Shown here: positions 1 through 11,448 of the stretch, piece after piece | Position numbering within the stretch: the stretch's first letter is position 1 | Layout of the letters: each line of letters starts with the position of its first letter | NCBI GenBank assembly: GCA_037833965.1 | Contig: AP031355.1 | Coordinates: 10,069,501 to 10,133,500, forward strand | Length of the DNA stretch: 64,000 nt | Reading direction: 5' to 3' | Source of the DNA: Marchantia polymorpha subsp. ruderalis | Taxonomy: Eukaryota > Streptophyta > Marchantiopsida > Marchantiales > Marchantiaceae | Translations under genes and position numbers: made by a program | Notes under the pieces: model-generated | What the model was told of the DNA's origin: nothing | The model's input: the letters and a program-made list of their open reading frames with translations, nothing else | The model's database searches: none

Positions 1-1558
1 TCTCTGCCGCCAACGTCCGCCGCCGAAGGCGATTGAGCGGAGTGTCTCTGCGCGGGGTTTGATTGCGCATCGCGCACCGCGCGATGCGCAAACATTCAAT
101 CCGCTCCTCCGTCAGGTCCTGCTCCCTCGATTGGTCCTGCGCAAGGGCTGTGCCTGGCCTGTGCGCAGGCGCAAATGCCGGCGCCTTGTCCGCCGCAGGC
201 GCAGCACCGAAGGCGTCTATCGCCGAAGGCGACATAGCCGGAGGCCGCTCGCCCGATGTCCCTTGGCCCGTAGGCCCTACCGCCGAAGGCGCATCTACCG
301 GCGGACTACCCGCCGATGGTGTGGCTTCCGCACGCTCCCTGTTCGCATCTCCTTGGCCCGAAGGCCCTGGCGCCGAAGGCGCAAATCGCGGCGCGTTGGG
401 CGCCGGAGGGTCTGGTCCCGAAGGCCCGTGACCCGTAGGCGGATCTTCCGCCGGCTCCTTCCTCTTCCTACGTTGGAACGGGGGTGAATCCTGCCTGTGC
501 GCAGGCGGCATGTGCACAGGCGAACGCCTGTGCACAGGCGGACTGCCTCTTCCTACGCGTAGGCGTAGGTCCACGTTCGCTTGTGGTCGCCTTTCCGTCG
601 AGGCTCGCCTGTGCGCAGGCGGAACACCCGTCCGCAACGCACGTGGTAACTCCGGAGGCCCTTGGCCCGTAGGCGGCCTCTTGTCCGTCGAAGGTGCAGC
701 GTGGTCCGTTGCTCCTGCAGACGTCCGCGCTCCCTCGTTCTTCTCTGGCGACGCACTTCCTTTCTCCGTGGCAATCGTCGCCGTGTCCGCGCTGCTGGCT
801 GGTAACACAAGCCTGCGCGCCTTCTGCTTCGGCCGGCTGCACACTTCGTGCAACGGCCGCTGCCGAATGGGAGCAGTGGGTTCTTGATGCTGCTCCTCTT
901 CGGACTCCTCTCTCCATCGCCGCTTCCGCGGCACTCTTGCTGCGGGAGTGTTTCTTCCTTCGTCCCTCCGCCTTGCCGGAGTAGAAGTCGACGACTCCTC
1001 TGCATCAGTGTCGACCTCGTTCTCCCGCACATACCTCCCGGGATGGTCGACGGACAACGGTGGAAAACGAGCAAGCTCCGCCGCGGTCAAACCATTCCGC
1101 TGCCGATAAAAATTGATCAGGAAAGGAGAGAGATGATTTAGAGTTCCCCCCTTCTCCTCAAAAGCGTGCTGTCGCATCACTCTCATGTAGTTCCATCCCC
1201 ATAGCAAGAAATCGAGCTTTCTCGCTATCAGTCGTTCCTCGTAAGCGCGTAGCCCGTTCTGTGGCAGTCGGAGCAGCAGCATACGCAATCGGCTCAGTCT
1301 CGACATTGCGTTCTTGGAATTCGCCTGCTCGCTAATTCTCCTTCTGCTCCGCTCGAGCTCCTTGCTTCCTCGGCAAACTCTAATCTCCCTCAATTCCAAA
1401 TCACGCGCACTCACTTCTCTCTCAATCACCAAGTAATCCTCTGCGCGGCGATGTCGGGAAAGCTTAGCAGCTAGCAGATGGACGCGCGCAGCTCGCACTA
1501 GAGAATGGAATCGCGAATTCAAGAATGGGACGCTCTCCGTCTCCCGGTTGAAGGTCAT
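1..1558 (-). CDS. aORF copy A: retroelement additional ORF, runs off the window edge
   Basis: The frame opens at an ATG (1558-1556, MTFNRET...) and stays open to position 1, about 519 codons. It is the same protein as the copies at 8762, 42841, 47126 and 51904. The N-terminal region is rich in R, L and E and contains LPQNGLRAYEERLIARKL and LLWGWNY. An in-frame deletion then joins WNYM directly to RVMRQHAFEEKGG, losing the central part of the N-terminal domain. The basic/proline-rich middle follows. Near 85-110 the reading differs from the other copies (no DEISMRDAQ stretch), which points to a frameshift that happens to remain open. The coiled-coil end lies outside the window. Function unknown; I infer a protein of the gypsy element that carries LTR1. 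Confidence 0.7.
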   Translation of the reverse strand, partial: MTFNRETESVPFLNSRFHSLVRAARVHLLAAKLSRHRRAEDYLVIEREVSARDLELREIRVCRGSKELERSRRRISEQANSKNAMSRLSRLRMLLLRLPQNGLRAYEERLIARKLDFLLWGWNYMRVMRQHAFEEKGGTLNHLSPFLINFYRQRNGLTAAELARFPPLSVDHPGRYVRENEVDTDAEESSTSTPARRRDEGRNTPAARVPRKRRWREESEEEQHQEPTAPIRQRPLHEVCSRPKQKARRLVLPASSADTATIATEKGSASPEKNEGARTSAGATDHAAPSTDKRPPTGQGPPELPRALRTGVPPAHRRASTERRPQANVDLRLRVGRGSPPVHRRSPVHMPPAHRQDSPPFQRRKRKEPAEDPPTGHGPSGPDPPAPNAPRFAPSAPGPSGQGDANRERAEATPSAGSPPVDAPSAVGPTGQGTSGERPPAMSPSAIDAFGAAPAADKAPAFAPAHRPGTALAQDQSREQDLTEERIECLRIARCAMRNQTPRRDTPLNRLRRRTLAAE

Positions 1559-2772
1559 GGTCGGCTCTTGCTCGTGAAGGACGACTCAATTGATGGCCGC
1601 GCCGGCTCTACGCTAAAACAGTCTCCGCTCTCACGCGCGGCTTCACGCTCCGCCGACGCCGATTTAACTCTCACGCTCGAATTGGCGAATTTGAACTCCG
1701 CGAGCGTACTACGCCGCGGACATGGGTGCGCAGCGCCGAAGGCGGATTTTCCGCCTTGCGCGGTACACTCGTTCGTACCGCTCCTCAGCCAATCCTCCTC
1801 TGCCTCGGCGCTTGTCCGCATGTCGGACAAAAGTTCAACTCCCGCCTGTGCGCAAGCGGACTCCTCGGCGGATTCTCCGCCGGCGCGGAACTTCACCCGC
1901 CTGTGCACAGGCGCTTGCCTGTGCGCAGGCGAAGTCCGTCTGCGTCGATGCGCTGGCGCGGAAGGCGTTGACCGCGGTCAACAGCCTCCCGCTAGACTGT
2001 CCGTCCCTGTTCTCTCCGTCGGCGCTCTCTCGCCGCCGCAACTCCGTCCGACCACGAGAGCATCCATCCGTCCCGTCCGTACAGTCCGTACGGTCTGTAC
2101 GGATTTTTCTATTCTGGCGGCTCCTTGCTCGTCCGCGCCGTTGCGCTGGCGCAGAAGGCGCTGTACAATTTCTACCTCCGAAGGCGCATTTCTAGGGCCG
2201 AAGGCGGATTTCCCGCCGACGCCGAAGCGCCTGTGCACAGGCGCACGCCTATGCGTAGGTAAACTTTGCGCCTACATCAAAAACCCTATTTCGCCTGTGC
2301 GCAGGCGAACTTCCTTCGTCCGCGCATAGGACAAAACTTCTTCGCCTGTGCGCAGGCGAAAAGCTGAGTGTCTTACAACCTTCATAACTCCCGGAACCCT
2401 CATCCGTTTGTGGCGTTCTTGGGCTCGTTGGAATCAACGCGTCGAGCTCTTTGCAACGAGACCCTAACTAAATCAAGGCGTTCGGGGGTTGATCTAAATA
2501 TGAAGGATTTCCCTACCGCCGAGGGCGCAGCGCCGAAGGCGTCTTTTGCGCCTTGCGCCGTAGGGATCATACCTTCTGAGCTCGCAGGGAGGGTGGTGCC
2601 CTTCCTTGACGCTGCACCCAACTCCTAGATTCTACGAGGTCCCTCGAGAATCTCTGCGATCTTCCGAATTCATTCTATTTTGATGCATCGAAGGCTATTT
2701 ACATTGCTGCCTTGGTACAGTTTTCCAAAAATGTTTTAATTTCCTCAAAATTACCAAAAGTGGGGTACCACA
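1559..2772 (-). repeat. Leader block (TGTGGTACC block) upstream of aORF copy A
   Basis: This ~1.2 kb GC-rich block recurs directly upstream of every complete aORF start in the window. Read on the minus strand it begins TGTGGTACCCCAC (ending at 2772) and runs to the aORF ATG. It is full of short palindromes such as CGCCTGTGCACAGGCG and of CGCC-GAA-GGCG hairpins. Open frames inside it are by-products of GC-rich repeats and differ in length between copies, so I do not call genes here. The sharp TG start against unrelated sequence suggests an element terminus. Confidence 0.75.
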
Positions 2773-3585
2773 GGTGATTGAGAGTTCCCCCCTTCTCCTC
2801 GAATGCGTGCTTTCGCATCACTCTGTGCAGGATGCTCGCCCAGTGAACTGGAGCTCCCTCCAAGATGAGCTCCACAAAAGAAACCTGCCACAAGGTGATG
2901 TAGGAGGTGCGGTGGGGCTGCAGCAATTGCAGCAGCGCCGCTGCTAAAGTTCGGCGGAAGCGATCTTTTTAGTCGCAGGTCTTGTACCCATTCTTGGTAG
3001 ACCTCTCCCGCTTAAAATTCCACAAATTGCGCCTCGTCTTGCTTCGACACCTTGACGCTCTCACTATCAAAGAGAAGGTACCCTTCGATACCGGCACACC
3101 TTCCCAATGCCTGCGTCCAATCTTGGACGGTCCACCGATCGACATGCGGACGCAATCCGCGCGTAGGTGGTCGCTGTGGTTCCAGCCATTCGCGCACCAT
3201 GTCCACACAAATGTAATTCCATCCCCACAGCAAGAAATTGAGCTTTCTTGCGATCAGCCGTTCCTCGTAGGCACGCAACCCGTTCTGTGGGAGCCGGAGC
3301 GGCAGCATCCGCAATCTGTTCAGCTTCGACATTGCGTTCTTGAGATTAGCTTGCTCGCTAATTCTCTCTCTACTCCGCTCGAGCTCCTTGCTCCCTCTGC
3401 AAACTCTAATCTCACTCAATTCCAATCTCGCGCGCACTCAATTCTCTCTCAATCAACAAGTAATCCTCTGCGCGGCGATGTCTGGGAGGTTTAGCAGCTA
3501 GCACGTGGGCTCGCGCAGCTCACACTAGAAAATGAAATCGCGAATTCAAGAATGGGGCGCCCTTCGTCTCCCGGTCGAAGTTCAT
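2773..3585 (-). pseudogene. aORF copy C: 5' fragment, decayed
   Basis: The start codon is at 3585-3583 (MNFDRET...). A TGA at 3522-3520 stops the frame after about 21 codons. The homologous reading resumes through LPLRLPQNGLRAYEERL, RPHVDRWTVQDW and LLFDSESVKVSKQ to about 3012, then shifts frame, and the segment HWASILHRVMRKHAFEEK is readable near 2850-2800. The copy ends at 2773, where it is cut by the TGTGGTACC terminus of the leader block belonging to copy A. Only the N-terminal domain remains. This copy is more diverged from the rest than B, D, F and H are from each other. Confidence 0.75.
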
Positions 3586-4620
3586 GGTCGGCTCTTGGTC
3601 GTGAGGGTCGAATCACTTGATGGCCGCGCCGGCTCTACGCTAAAACGGTCTCCACTCTCACGCGCGGCTTCACGCTCCGCCGACGCCGATTTAACTCACA
3701 CGCTCGAATTGGCAAATTTGAACTCCGCTAGCGTACTACGCCGAGGACATGGGTGCGCAGCGCCGAAGGCGGATTTTCCGCCTTGCGCGCTACACTCGTT
3801 CGTACCGCTCCTCGGCCAATCCCCCTCCGCCGAAGGCGATCGTCCGCGCATCGGACAAAAGTTGAACTCCCTTCTGCGTAGGCGGAATCCCCCGCGGAAT
3901 CTCCGCCGGCGCGGAACTTCACCCGCCTGTGCGTAGGCGCTTGCCTGCGCGTAGGCAAATTCCGTCCGCGCTGCTGCGCTGGCGCGGAAGGCGTTGACCG
4001 CGGTCAACAGGCTCCGTCCAGTCTGTCCGTTTCTTGCCTCTCCGTCGGCGCTCTCGCCGCCGCAACTCCGTCCGACCGAAGGCGCATCTATCCGTTCCGT
4101 CCGTACAGTCCGTACGGTCCGTACAGACTTTACTACTCCGGTGGTTCCTTGCCCGTCCGCGCCGCTGCGCTGGCGCGGAAGGCGCCGTACAATTTCTAAC
4201 CCCGAAGGCGCATTTCTAGGGCCGAAGGCGGATTTTCCGCCGACGCCGAAGCGCGTGTGCGTAGGCGAACTTCGCTCGCCTGCCTGGGCAGAGGTTTCCT
4301 CGCCTACGCGTAGGCGACATTTGCGGCGGACATCGCGCCTACATCAAACCCTATTTCGCCTACGCGTAGGCGAACTGCCTTCGTCCGCGCATAGGACAAA
4401 CTTTCCTCGCCTGCTCGTAGGCGAGAAACCGAGTATCTTGCGACCTTCATAACTCCCGGAGTCCTCATCCGTTCGTGGCGTTCTTGGGCTCGTTGGAATC
4501 AGCGCGTTGAGCTCTTTCCAACAAGACCCTAACCAAGTCAAGGCGTTTGAGAATTGACCAAATTCTGAAGGATTCCTCTAGCGCCGAAGGCGGATTTTGC
4601 GCCTTGCGCCGAAGGGGTTA
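3586..4620 (-). repeat. Leader block upstream of aORF copy C, truncated
   Basis: Similar to the block at 1559-2772 but lacking the TGTGGTACC end; it stops at 4620, where LTR1 begins. Here many of the short palindromes have the ACGCGT centre (CGCCTACGCGTAGGCG at 4301-4316 and 4357-4372) where copy A has GTGCAC or TGCGCA centres. The palindromes therefore vary mainly in the core while the arms are kept. Confidence 0.7.
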
Positions 4621-5713
4621 TGTAATAACCCACTAAAGGCTAAAACTGCAATATAGTGGTAGAAAGGTCGAACCCACAGGGACAGAGGAACACACAGGGT
4701 ACAAAGTGTCACGTTTAACAGACTATTGAGGAGTTTGAATTCTCAGGCGACTGTCACTCCCAGAAATACTGCAAGTGTCCACTCGGAGCGCACTCGGAGG
4801 TCGCACAGTGCAGCGTAACACACACACACACACACACACACGTGAAACTACAGAAACATAACCCAGAGATCCGTTAGGACCTCTACTTCAAGATTTCAGG
4901 GGGAAAGTCTCTCGCGAGCACACTCGGCGAAGCTGCGGGTAGTGACTTCCAACTCCGGCTTTTACAACACTTCCACTAGCTTGCTGCTAGTGTAGGAAAC
5001 CCGGTTTGGACTACCTACTTCGGATCAAAGTCACTCCTACGCGGTGAACAACACTCTCAACTCACAAAACGCGCAGAGAACACAGGTCCGCACTGAAGGA
5101 CTCACTGAGAAACATTCCAGTAACACAACAACAGTCTATTGAAGAGTTTGAATTCTCAGGCACTTGTCATTCCCAGAAATACTACAGGGGTTACCCTCAA
5201 GGCACCTGCTGCAGTGTAACCTGAATTTACAACCAAGGCTTACACGAAGTAGCAAAACTTCACTTTGGCATTCAGGGGAAAAATCCCAAAGGAGTACAAT
5301 CAGAAAGAAACACTCGAACGTGTAGGAGCGAAACTGTTCAAGTATCTAACTAGTCACTGGCTCTGAGCATCGGCAATCACCCGCAGGTGCAGATCCGAAC
5401 TACTTAAGTCTCTAACCAATGTACTAGCTCTGAACATTCGGCCGAAGGCCTTCAGCTACAAAATGCGGAACGCTAAGTTGTAACTCCTCGTGCGTGGTGA
5501 CAGAACTCAAGGACACAAACACGCAAAGGAAATGGGTTCCTGATCTGCACTTCTGATGGGAAAGAACCCCAGGCAAAACGCCTGGAACTATTTTATACCT
5601 TCTAAGTCCTAACTAGCACTACACTGCACTACGCTACACGCCTGCACGGAACCACGCTACACTACACTCCGCGGAACCTGTGCTACGTCTCCTGCGCGAC
5701 GGACTGCCGCGCA
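4621..5713 (-). mobile_element. LTR1 of a Ty3/gypsy element (downstream of aORF copy B)
   Basis: A 1.09 kb long terminal repeat. In sense orientation it starts TGCGCGGCAG (5713), contains a TATAAAAT box shortly downstream, a CA microsatellite (4818-4841 on the plus strand) and ends GGGTTATTACA (4621). The TG...CA ends, TATA box and direct continuation into a PBS in the copy at 61611-62692 identify it as an LTR. It follows aORF copy B in sense orientation, as a 3' LTR should. No second LTR of this copy is present. Confidence 0.85.
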
Positions 5714-5729
5714 CTAACTCCCTACCCTG

Positions 5730-8700
5730 CTAGTCTTCTGCTCGACTACGCAGTCCCAATCGCTGCAACGCCGCGGACACCTCCACTTCGAGGGCGGACA
5801 TGGTATCCCGCGCCTTCGACAGAAAAGCATCGAGCTTCTTTGCTACCTTCCGTCGACTCCTGCTATCGCCTGACAACAACCCGGCTGCGCGAAGTTCAAA
5901 CTCACGCAGTGTGAGTTTCTCTTGTGCCGCCACTTCCCAGTGGGCGTAGCTCTTGAGACAGTGGGCGACACGCCTCGCCGTCTCCACCTTTGTGCGATCT
6001 GCCTCCTTCCTGCGATCCTCTTCAATTACCACTAATTGCGATTCGGCCTCAGCACGTTGCGCTCTCAATTCGCCACACTCTGACTGTAGCCTGCGGATTA
6101 CCTCCTCATCCGCCTGCCGTGCGAGCTGACACTGTTCTAACAACCGCGTCTGTCGCACGAGCTCCTCTGACAAAATCCGATTTTGGGCCTGCTCAGAAAT
6201 TAGTGCTTCTGTGACCTTCACCTGCTCCTTGGTGAGCTCTTCCAGTTTCCCATCCCTCACCTTCTCGGAGTACTTGTAGAATTTCTAATTGAGTTTATAC
6301 TGACCCCACAAGCATTCATGCTTCTCCTTCAATTCCCTCAACTCCTGGTCCACTCTAGCTAGTAGCTTGCTGGTGTGGACTTTAGTGCGAGTCCGCCTGC
6401 GCACTAACTCGATGTAAGATCCCGGCTGAAGTGGGTCGGCGTATTTATCGACTTTGCGATCCAAGTACCTCAGCAACGGAATCACCTGCTCAGAGAGCGT
6501 CGCCGCCGGCGCTCCAACAATTTCCTCCTCCTCCTCCTCCTCGGTGTCCCCTGCTCCTGACATTTCTTCGGTGGAGCCTCCGTCGTCATCATCCGAGTGG
6601 AGAATTTCAGTCGCCATTGATTGCGTTGGCGACTGACCCGAGTGGGGCTGCACGTCGTCGACGTGTGCTGCCTGCGAAGGCACGGCTGCAGCCTTGCTGC
6701 TCTTCGCCAAAATGTCTAAGGCGGTAGGCGAATGTGCCCGTGCTGCATCCCCGCCGCCAGCTTGTTGATCGTCTACCGTATCCTCTCTACCGCCGACGTC
6801 CGCCGCCGAAGGCGATCGAGCGGAGGGTGGCTGCGCGGGGTTTGATTGCGCATCGCGCACCAAAAATTCATCCCGCGGACAGTCACTCCGCTCCTCCGCC
6901 AGTTGCTGCTCCCTTGATCGGCCCGCGGGGGCTGTGCTTGGTTTGTGCGCAGGCGCAAATGCCGGCGCCTTGTCCGCCGCAGGCGTAGCGCCGCGGACAT
7001 CCATCGCCAAAGGCGACATGGCCGGGGGCCGCTCGCCCGATGTCCCTTGGCCCTGAGGCCCTACCGCCGAAGGCGCATCTACCGGCGGATTACCCGCCGA
7101 TGGTGCGGCCTCCGCACACTCCCTGCTCGTATCTCCTCGGCTCGAAGGCCCTGGCGCCGAAGGCGCAAATCGCGGCGCGTGGTGCGCCGGAGGGTCTGGT
7201 CCCGAAGGCCGGTGTCTCGTAGGCGGCTCTTCCGCCGGCTCCTTCCCCTTCCTACGTTGGAACGGGGGTGATTCCTGCCTGTGCACAGGCGGCACGTGTG
7301 GAGGTGACCTGTGCACAGGCGGACTGCTCCTTCCCACGCGTAGGCGTAGATCTACGTCCGCTTGTGATCGTCCGTCCGCGGAGGCTCGTCCGTCCGCGGA
7401 GTCTCGTCTGTCCGCGGAGGCTCGTCTGTGCGCAAACGGAACACCTGTCCGCAACGCACGTGGTAACTCCGGAGGCCCTTGGCCCGTAGGCGGCCTCTCG
7501 CCCGTCGAGGCTGCAGCGTGGTCCGTTGCTCCTGCGGACGTCCGCGCTTCCTCATGCTTCTCTGGCGACGCACTTCCTTTCTCCGTCGCAATCGTCGCCG
7601 TGTCCGCACTGTTGGCTGGTAACACCAGTCTGCGTGCCTTCTGCTTCGGCCGGCTGTATGACTCGTACAACGGCCGCGGTCGAATGGGAGCAGAGGGTTC
7701 TTGATGCTGCTCCTCTTCGGACTCTTCTCTCCATCGCCGCTTCCGCGGCACTCGTGCTGCAGGAGTGTTCCTCCCTTCGTCCCTCCGCCTTGACGGAGTA
7801 GAAGTAGGTGACTCCTCTGCATCAGTGTCGACCTCATTCTCCCGCACATACTTCCCGGGATGGTCGACGGACAACGGCGGAAAACGCTCAAGCTCCGCCG
7901 CTGTCAAACAATTCCGCTGTCGATAAAAATTGATGAGGAAAGGAGAGAGACGGTTTAGAGTTCCCCCCTTCTCCTAAAAAGCGTGCTGTCGCATCACCCT
8001 GTGCAGGATGCTCGCCGAGTGAATTGGAGTTCCCTCGATGACGCACTCCACAAAAGAGACTTGCCACAATGTGATGTAGCAGGCGCGGTGTGGCTGCCGT
8101 AATTGCATCAGCGCCGCGGACAAAGTCCGGCGGAATCGATCCTTGTAATCGCGGGTCCTGTACCCATTCTTGGTAGACCTCCCGGTCTTGAACAGCTCCA
8201 CAAATTGCGCCTCTTCCTGCTTGGTCACCTTGATGCTCTCACTGTCGAAGAGGAGATGCCCTGGCATGCCGGCACATCTTCCCAATGCCTGCGCCCAATC
8301 TTGGACTGTCCACCGATCAACATGCGGACGCAATCCGCGCGAGGGTGGTCCCTGTGGCTCTAGCCACTCACGCACCATATCCGCACAGATGTAGTTCCAT
8401 CCCCATAGCAAGAAATCGAGCTTTCTTGCTATCAAGCGCTCCTCGAAAGCGCGCAGCCCGTTCTGTGGTAAACGAAGCGGCAGCATCCGCAATCGGCCCG
8501 GTCTCGTCATTGCGTTCCTGGAGTTCGCTCGCCCGCTCATTCTACTTCCGCACCGCTCGAGCTCCTTTCTCTCTCGGCAAACTCTAATCGCCCTCAATTC
8601 CAAATCACGCGCACTCATTTCTCCCTCAATCACCAAGAAATCCTTTGTGCGGCGATGTCGAGAATGCTTAGCAGCCAGCAGATGGACGCGCGCAGCTCGC

Positions 8701-8762
8701 ACAAGAGAATGGAATCGCGAATTCAAGAATGGGACGCTCTCCGCCGCCCGGTCGAAGGTCAT
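5730..8762 (-). pseudogene. aORF copy B: nearly full length, three premature stops
   Basis: The start is the ATG at 8762 (MTFDRAAESVPF). About 262 codons are open to a TAG at 7974 (GAG changed, after RVMRQHAF). The same frame continues through LSVDHPGKYVRENEVD, a proline/arginine-rich middle with repeated HRR units, an acidic patch and LLRYLDRKVDKYADPLQPG to a TAG at 6285 (CAG changed, after GQYKLN). The coiled-coil part (KEQVKVTEALISEQAQNRIL ... LREFELRAAGLLSGD) follows and ends at a TAG at 5730, where other copies have TGG. The coiled coil is apparent from long heptad-like Glu/Leu/Arg/Gln runs. No known enzymatic motif is visible. Neighbours: leader block upstream, LTR1 downstream. Confidence 0.8.
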
Positions 8763-10006
8763 GGTCGGCTCTTGCTCGTGGAGGACGTCTCAATTGATGG
8801 CCGCGCCGGCTCTACGCTAAAACGGTCTCCGCTCTCACGCGCGGCTTCACGCTCCGCCGTCGCCGATTAAACTCTCACGCTCGAATTGGCGGATTTGAAC
8901 TCTGCGAGCGTACTACCCCGCGGACATGGGTGCGCAGCGCTGAAGGCGAGTTTTCCGCCTTGCGCGGTACACTTGTTCGTACCGCTCCTCAGCCAATCCC
9001 CTTCTGCCTCGACGCGTGTGTCCTCATGTCGGACAAAAGTTCAACTCCTGCCTGTGCGCAGGCAGACTCCTCGGCGGATTCTCCGCCGGCGCGGAACTTC
9101 ATCCTCCTGTGCACAGGCGCTCGCCTGTGCGCAGGCAAATTCCGTCCGCGGCGACGCGCTGGCGCGGAAGGCGTTGACCGTGGTCAGCCGTCTCCGTCCA
9201 GACTGTCCGTTCCTTGTCTCTTCGTCGGCGCTTCCGCCGCCGCAACTCCGTCCGTCCAAGAACGCATCTTCCCGTCCCGTCCGCATGGTCCGTACGGATT
9301 TGATTATTCTGGCGGCTCCTTGCTCGTCCGCGGCGCTGCGCTGGCGCAGAAGGCGCCGTACACTTTCTACCTCACAAGGCGCATTTCTAGGGCCCAAGGC
9401 GGATTTCCCGCCGACGCCGAAGCGCCTGTGCACAGGTGGCCGCCTGTGCGTAGGCGGACTTCGCGCCGCCTCAAACCCTACTTCGCCTGTGCACAGGCGA
9501 ACTTCCTTCGTCCGCGCATAGGGCAAAACTTGATCTCCCTTCCGCGAAGGCGGAATTCCCGCCGGTGGCGAACCCCTTCCGCCGAAGGCGAACGTCTACG
9601 TATCTTCCGATAGTGATAACTCCCTAAGTCCTCATCCGTTCCAAGCGTTCTTGGGCTCGTTGGAATCAGTGCGTTGAGCTCTTTCCAATGAGACCCTAAC
9701 TAGGTCAAGGCGCCCGGGGGTTGACCTAAATATGAAGGATTTCCCTACCGCCGCGGACGCAGCTTCCGAAGGCGGGTTTCGCGCCTTGCGCCGTAGGGAT
9801 CCTAACTGCAGAGCTCGCAGGGAGGGTGGTGCCCGTCCTTACTGCTGCATCCAAATCCTAGGTTCTACGAGATCCCTCGAGAATCCCTGCGATCTTCCGA
9901 ATTCACTCTGTTTTGATGCACCGAAGGCTATTTACATTGCTGCCAGGGTACAGTTTTTCCAAAAATGTTTTAATTTCCTCAAAATTACCAAAAGTGGGGT
10001 ACCACA
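8763..10006 (-). repeat. Leader block upstream of aORF copy B
   Basis: About 1.24 kb, starting TGTGGTACCCCAC at 10006 in minus-strand sense and ending at the aORF ATG. It closely matches the blocks before copies D, F and H. It is dense in CGCCTGTGCACAGGCG-type palindromes in the ATG-proximal half. The distal half is less GC-biased. No gene is supported inside. Confidence 0.8.
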
Positions 10007-10214
10007 GGTTATACCTTCAGAGCCCGCATGGAGGGTGGTGTCCGTCCCCGACGTTGCACCCCACTCCTGGATTCTACGAGTTCCCTCGAGAATCTCTGCG
10101 ATCTTCCGAATTCACTTTGTTTTGATGCACCGAAGGCTATTTACACTGCTACCGTGGTACAGTTTTCCAAAAATGTTTTAATTTCCTCAAAAATACCAAA
10201 AGTGGGGTACCACA
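10007..10214 (-). repeat. Partial second copy of the leader-block terminus
   Basis: About 208 bp repeat the distal end of the block immediately next to it: conserved text around GGAGGGTGGTG, the run with TTTTGATGCACCGAAGGC and the terminal GGGGTACCACA. It forms a short tandem with the block at 8763-10006. It abuts the protease region of the unrelated gypsy element, so that element is cut here. Confidence 0.75.
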
Positions 10215-11448
10215 CCTTGGGACCAAACATGAGAGTGGACAGTCGTCGACACACCTCCTCTTTGCTCATCTTCACTTTGTCAAGATCTTTCTTCACTCTA
10301 GGCCTAGGCAACAACTCCATGGTAGCAATGACTTGTACTTGAACATTATCATCAGTAGAGTACTCCGATGATGTTTCTTGATCAGAAGTTGAGATGTCTG
10401 TGTCAACTTCTGAAAAGCTACCACTCTCTTCAATCTCAAATTCCCAATACTCGTCAGTTGGTCTATCTGAGTCAGTGGTGGATTCCCCTCCTCTCGTCAA
10501 AGTAACCTTAACTCGATGGTTCTTTGGGCCTATCCTCAAATAGCCCTTGTGCCATCGGTCCGTAGTCCTTACCGCCCTCAACCAAGGACGTCTCAATAGC
10601 AAGTCGTAGCTAGCTTCCTTGAGAATTTGGAAGAAAAGCAAAGTTTGCACTCCCCTCACACTAACCACAACTTTGTCTACCACCCCTAGTGGTCTTACCT
10701 TCTGTTTGTTGGCCATACCAACAATTATGCTAGAAGGTTGCATACCCAACTTCTGCATCAACCTCTCAGACATGGCATTCACAGCCGATCCACCATCAAC
10801 CAACACATCTGATACATCATGTCCATTGATCCTCACTTTGATCTTTGAAGCATGTGTACATACCTCCGAAGGAGCCGCATCCACCACACCAACTCCCACA
10901 TTGGTCATGTGAGACTTCCCTTTAGATTTCCGCTTCTTGGTTCTTGTGGAGCTAAGACCTCCTCTTAACTCCTTCCGAATGGCTGGATTCAAGGCAATCA
11001 GCTGACCAACTATTATATTGGCCTTCTGATTTCCTACATCTTCCACCACGTCATACTTAGCTTGAGAAGATGAAATGGAAAAGTCATCCATGCCCAACTT
11101 CTTCCTTGGTACTCTTGATTGACTCACTCCACTTGACCGTGTACTTCGACTTGGCGTGTCCTCCATGAAAATTGACTCGTCCGCAAATCGGGCACGCTTC
11201 TTCTCATGAGCAAGGATATCCACTTTCAATTTTGAGCTCTCCCCTTTCTCAAAAGTGCATTGATGAGGGAATACATCAATGGATGCTACTCCCTTATCCT
11301 TGGCTTGTTGTGTGGCCGGTGCATTGTTGTTGTGCCGAACTCCATCATGTTGTCGAGGGTTAGGACAATTCCTCTGAAAATGAGGACCTCCACAAGAAAA
11401 GCAAGAAGTTTCCTGAAGGTGGATTTCCTCTTGGAGGATAATTTCCAT
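10215..11448 (-). pseudogene. Ty3/gypsy Gag C-terminus and aspartic protease, truncated
   Basis: The frame reads on the minus strand from about 11448. It contains a retroviral-type zinc knuckle (CFSCGGPHFQRNC) and, about 200 residues later, an aspartic-protease core with VLVDGGSAVNAM, followed by a PWLRAV motif typical of gypsy protease ends. The usual catalytic triplet is DTG or DSG; here it reads DGG. The frame then passes into an acidic linker and is cut at 10215 by the leader-block fragment, with no reverse transcriptase. The upstream gag frame (11938-11360) overlaps it in another frame, so a frameshift near 11400 separates the two parts. Confidence 0.8.

Noticed and set aside
59-487. Plus-strand arginine-rich frames in the retroelement regions (also 6945-7271, 41009-41335, 40836-41783)
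   Set aside because: They are antisense or out-of-frame readings of the aORF low-complexity region; GC-rich repeats keep several frames open and the proteins have no independent features.
1505-2329. Long frames inside leader blocks (also 8886-9613, 42965-43600, 51056-51780)
   Set aside because: They differ in start and length between nearly identical copies and consist of palindrome-encoded repeats; no conserved start or domain.
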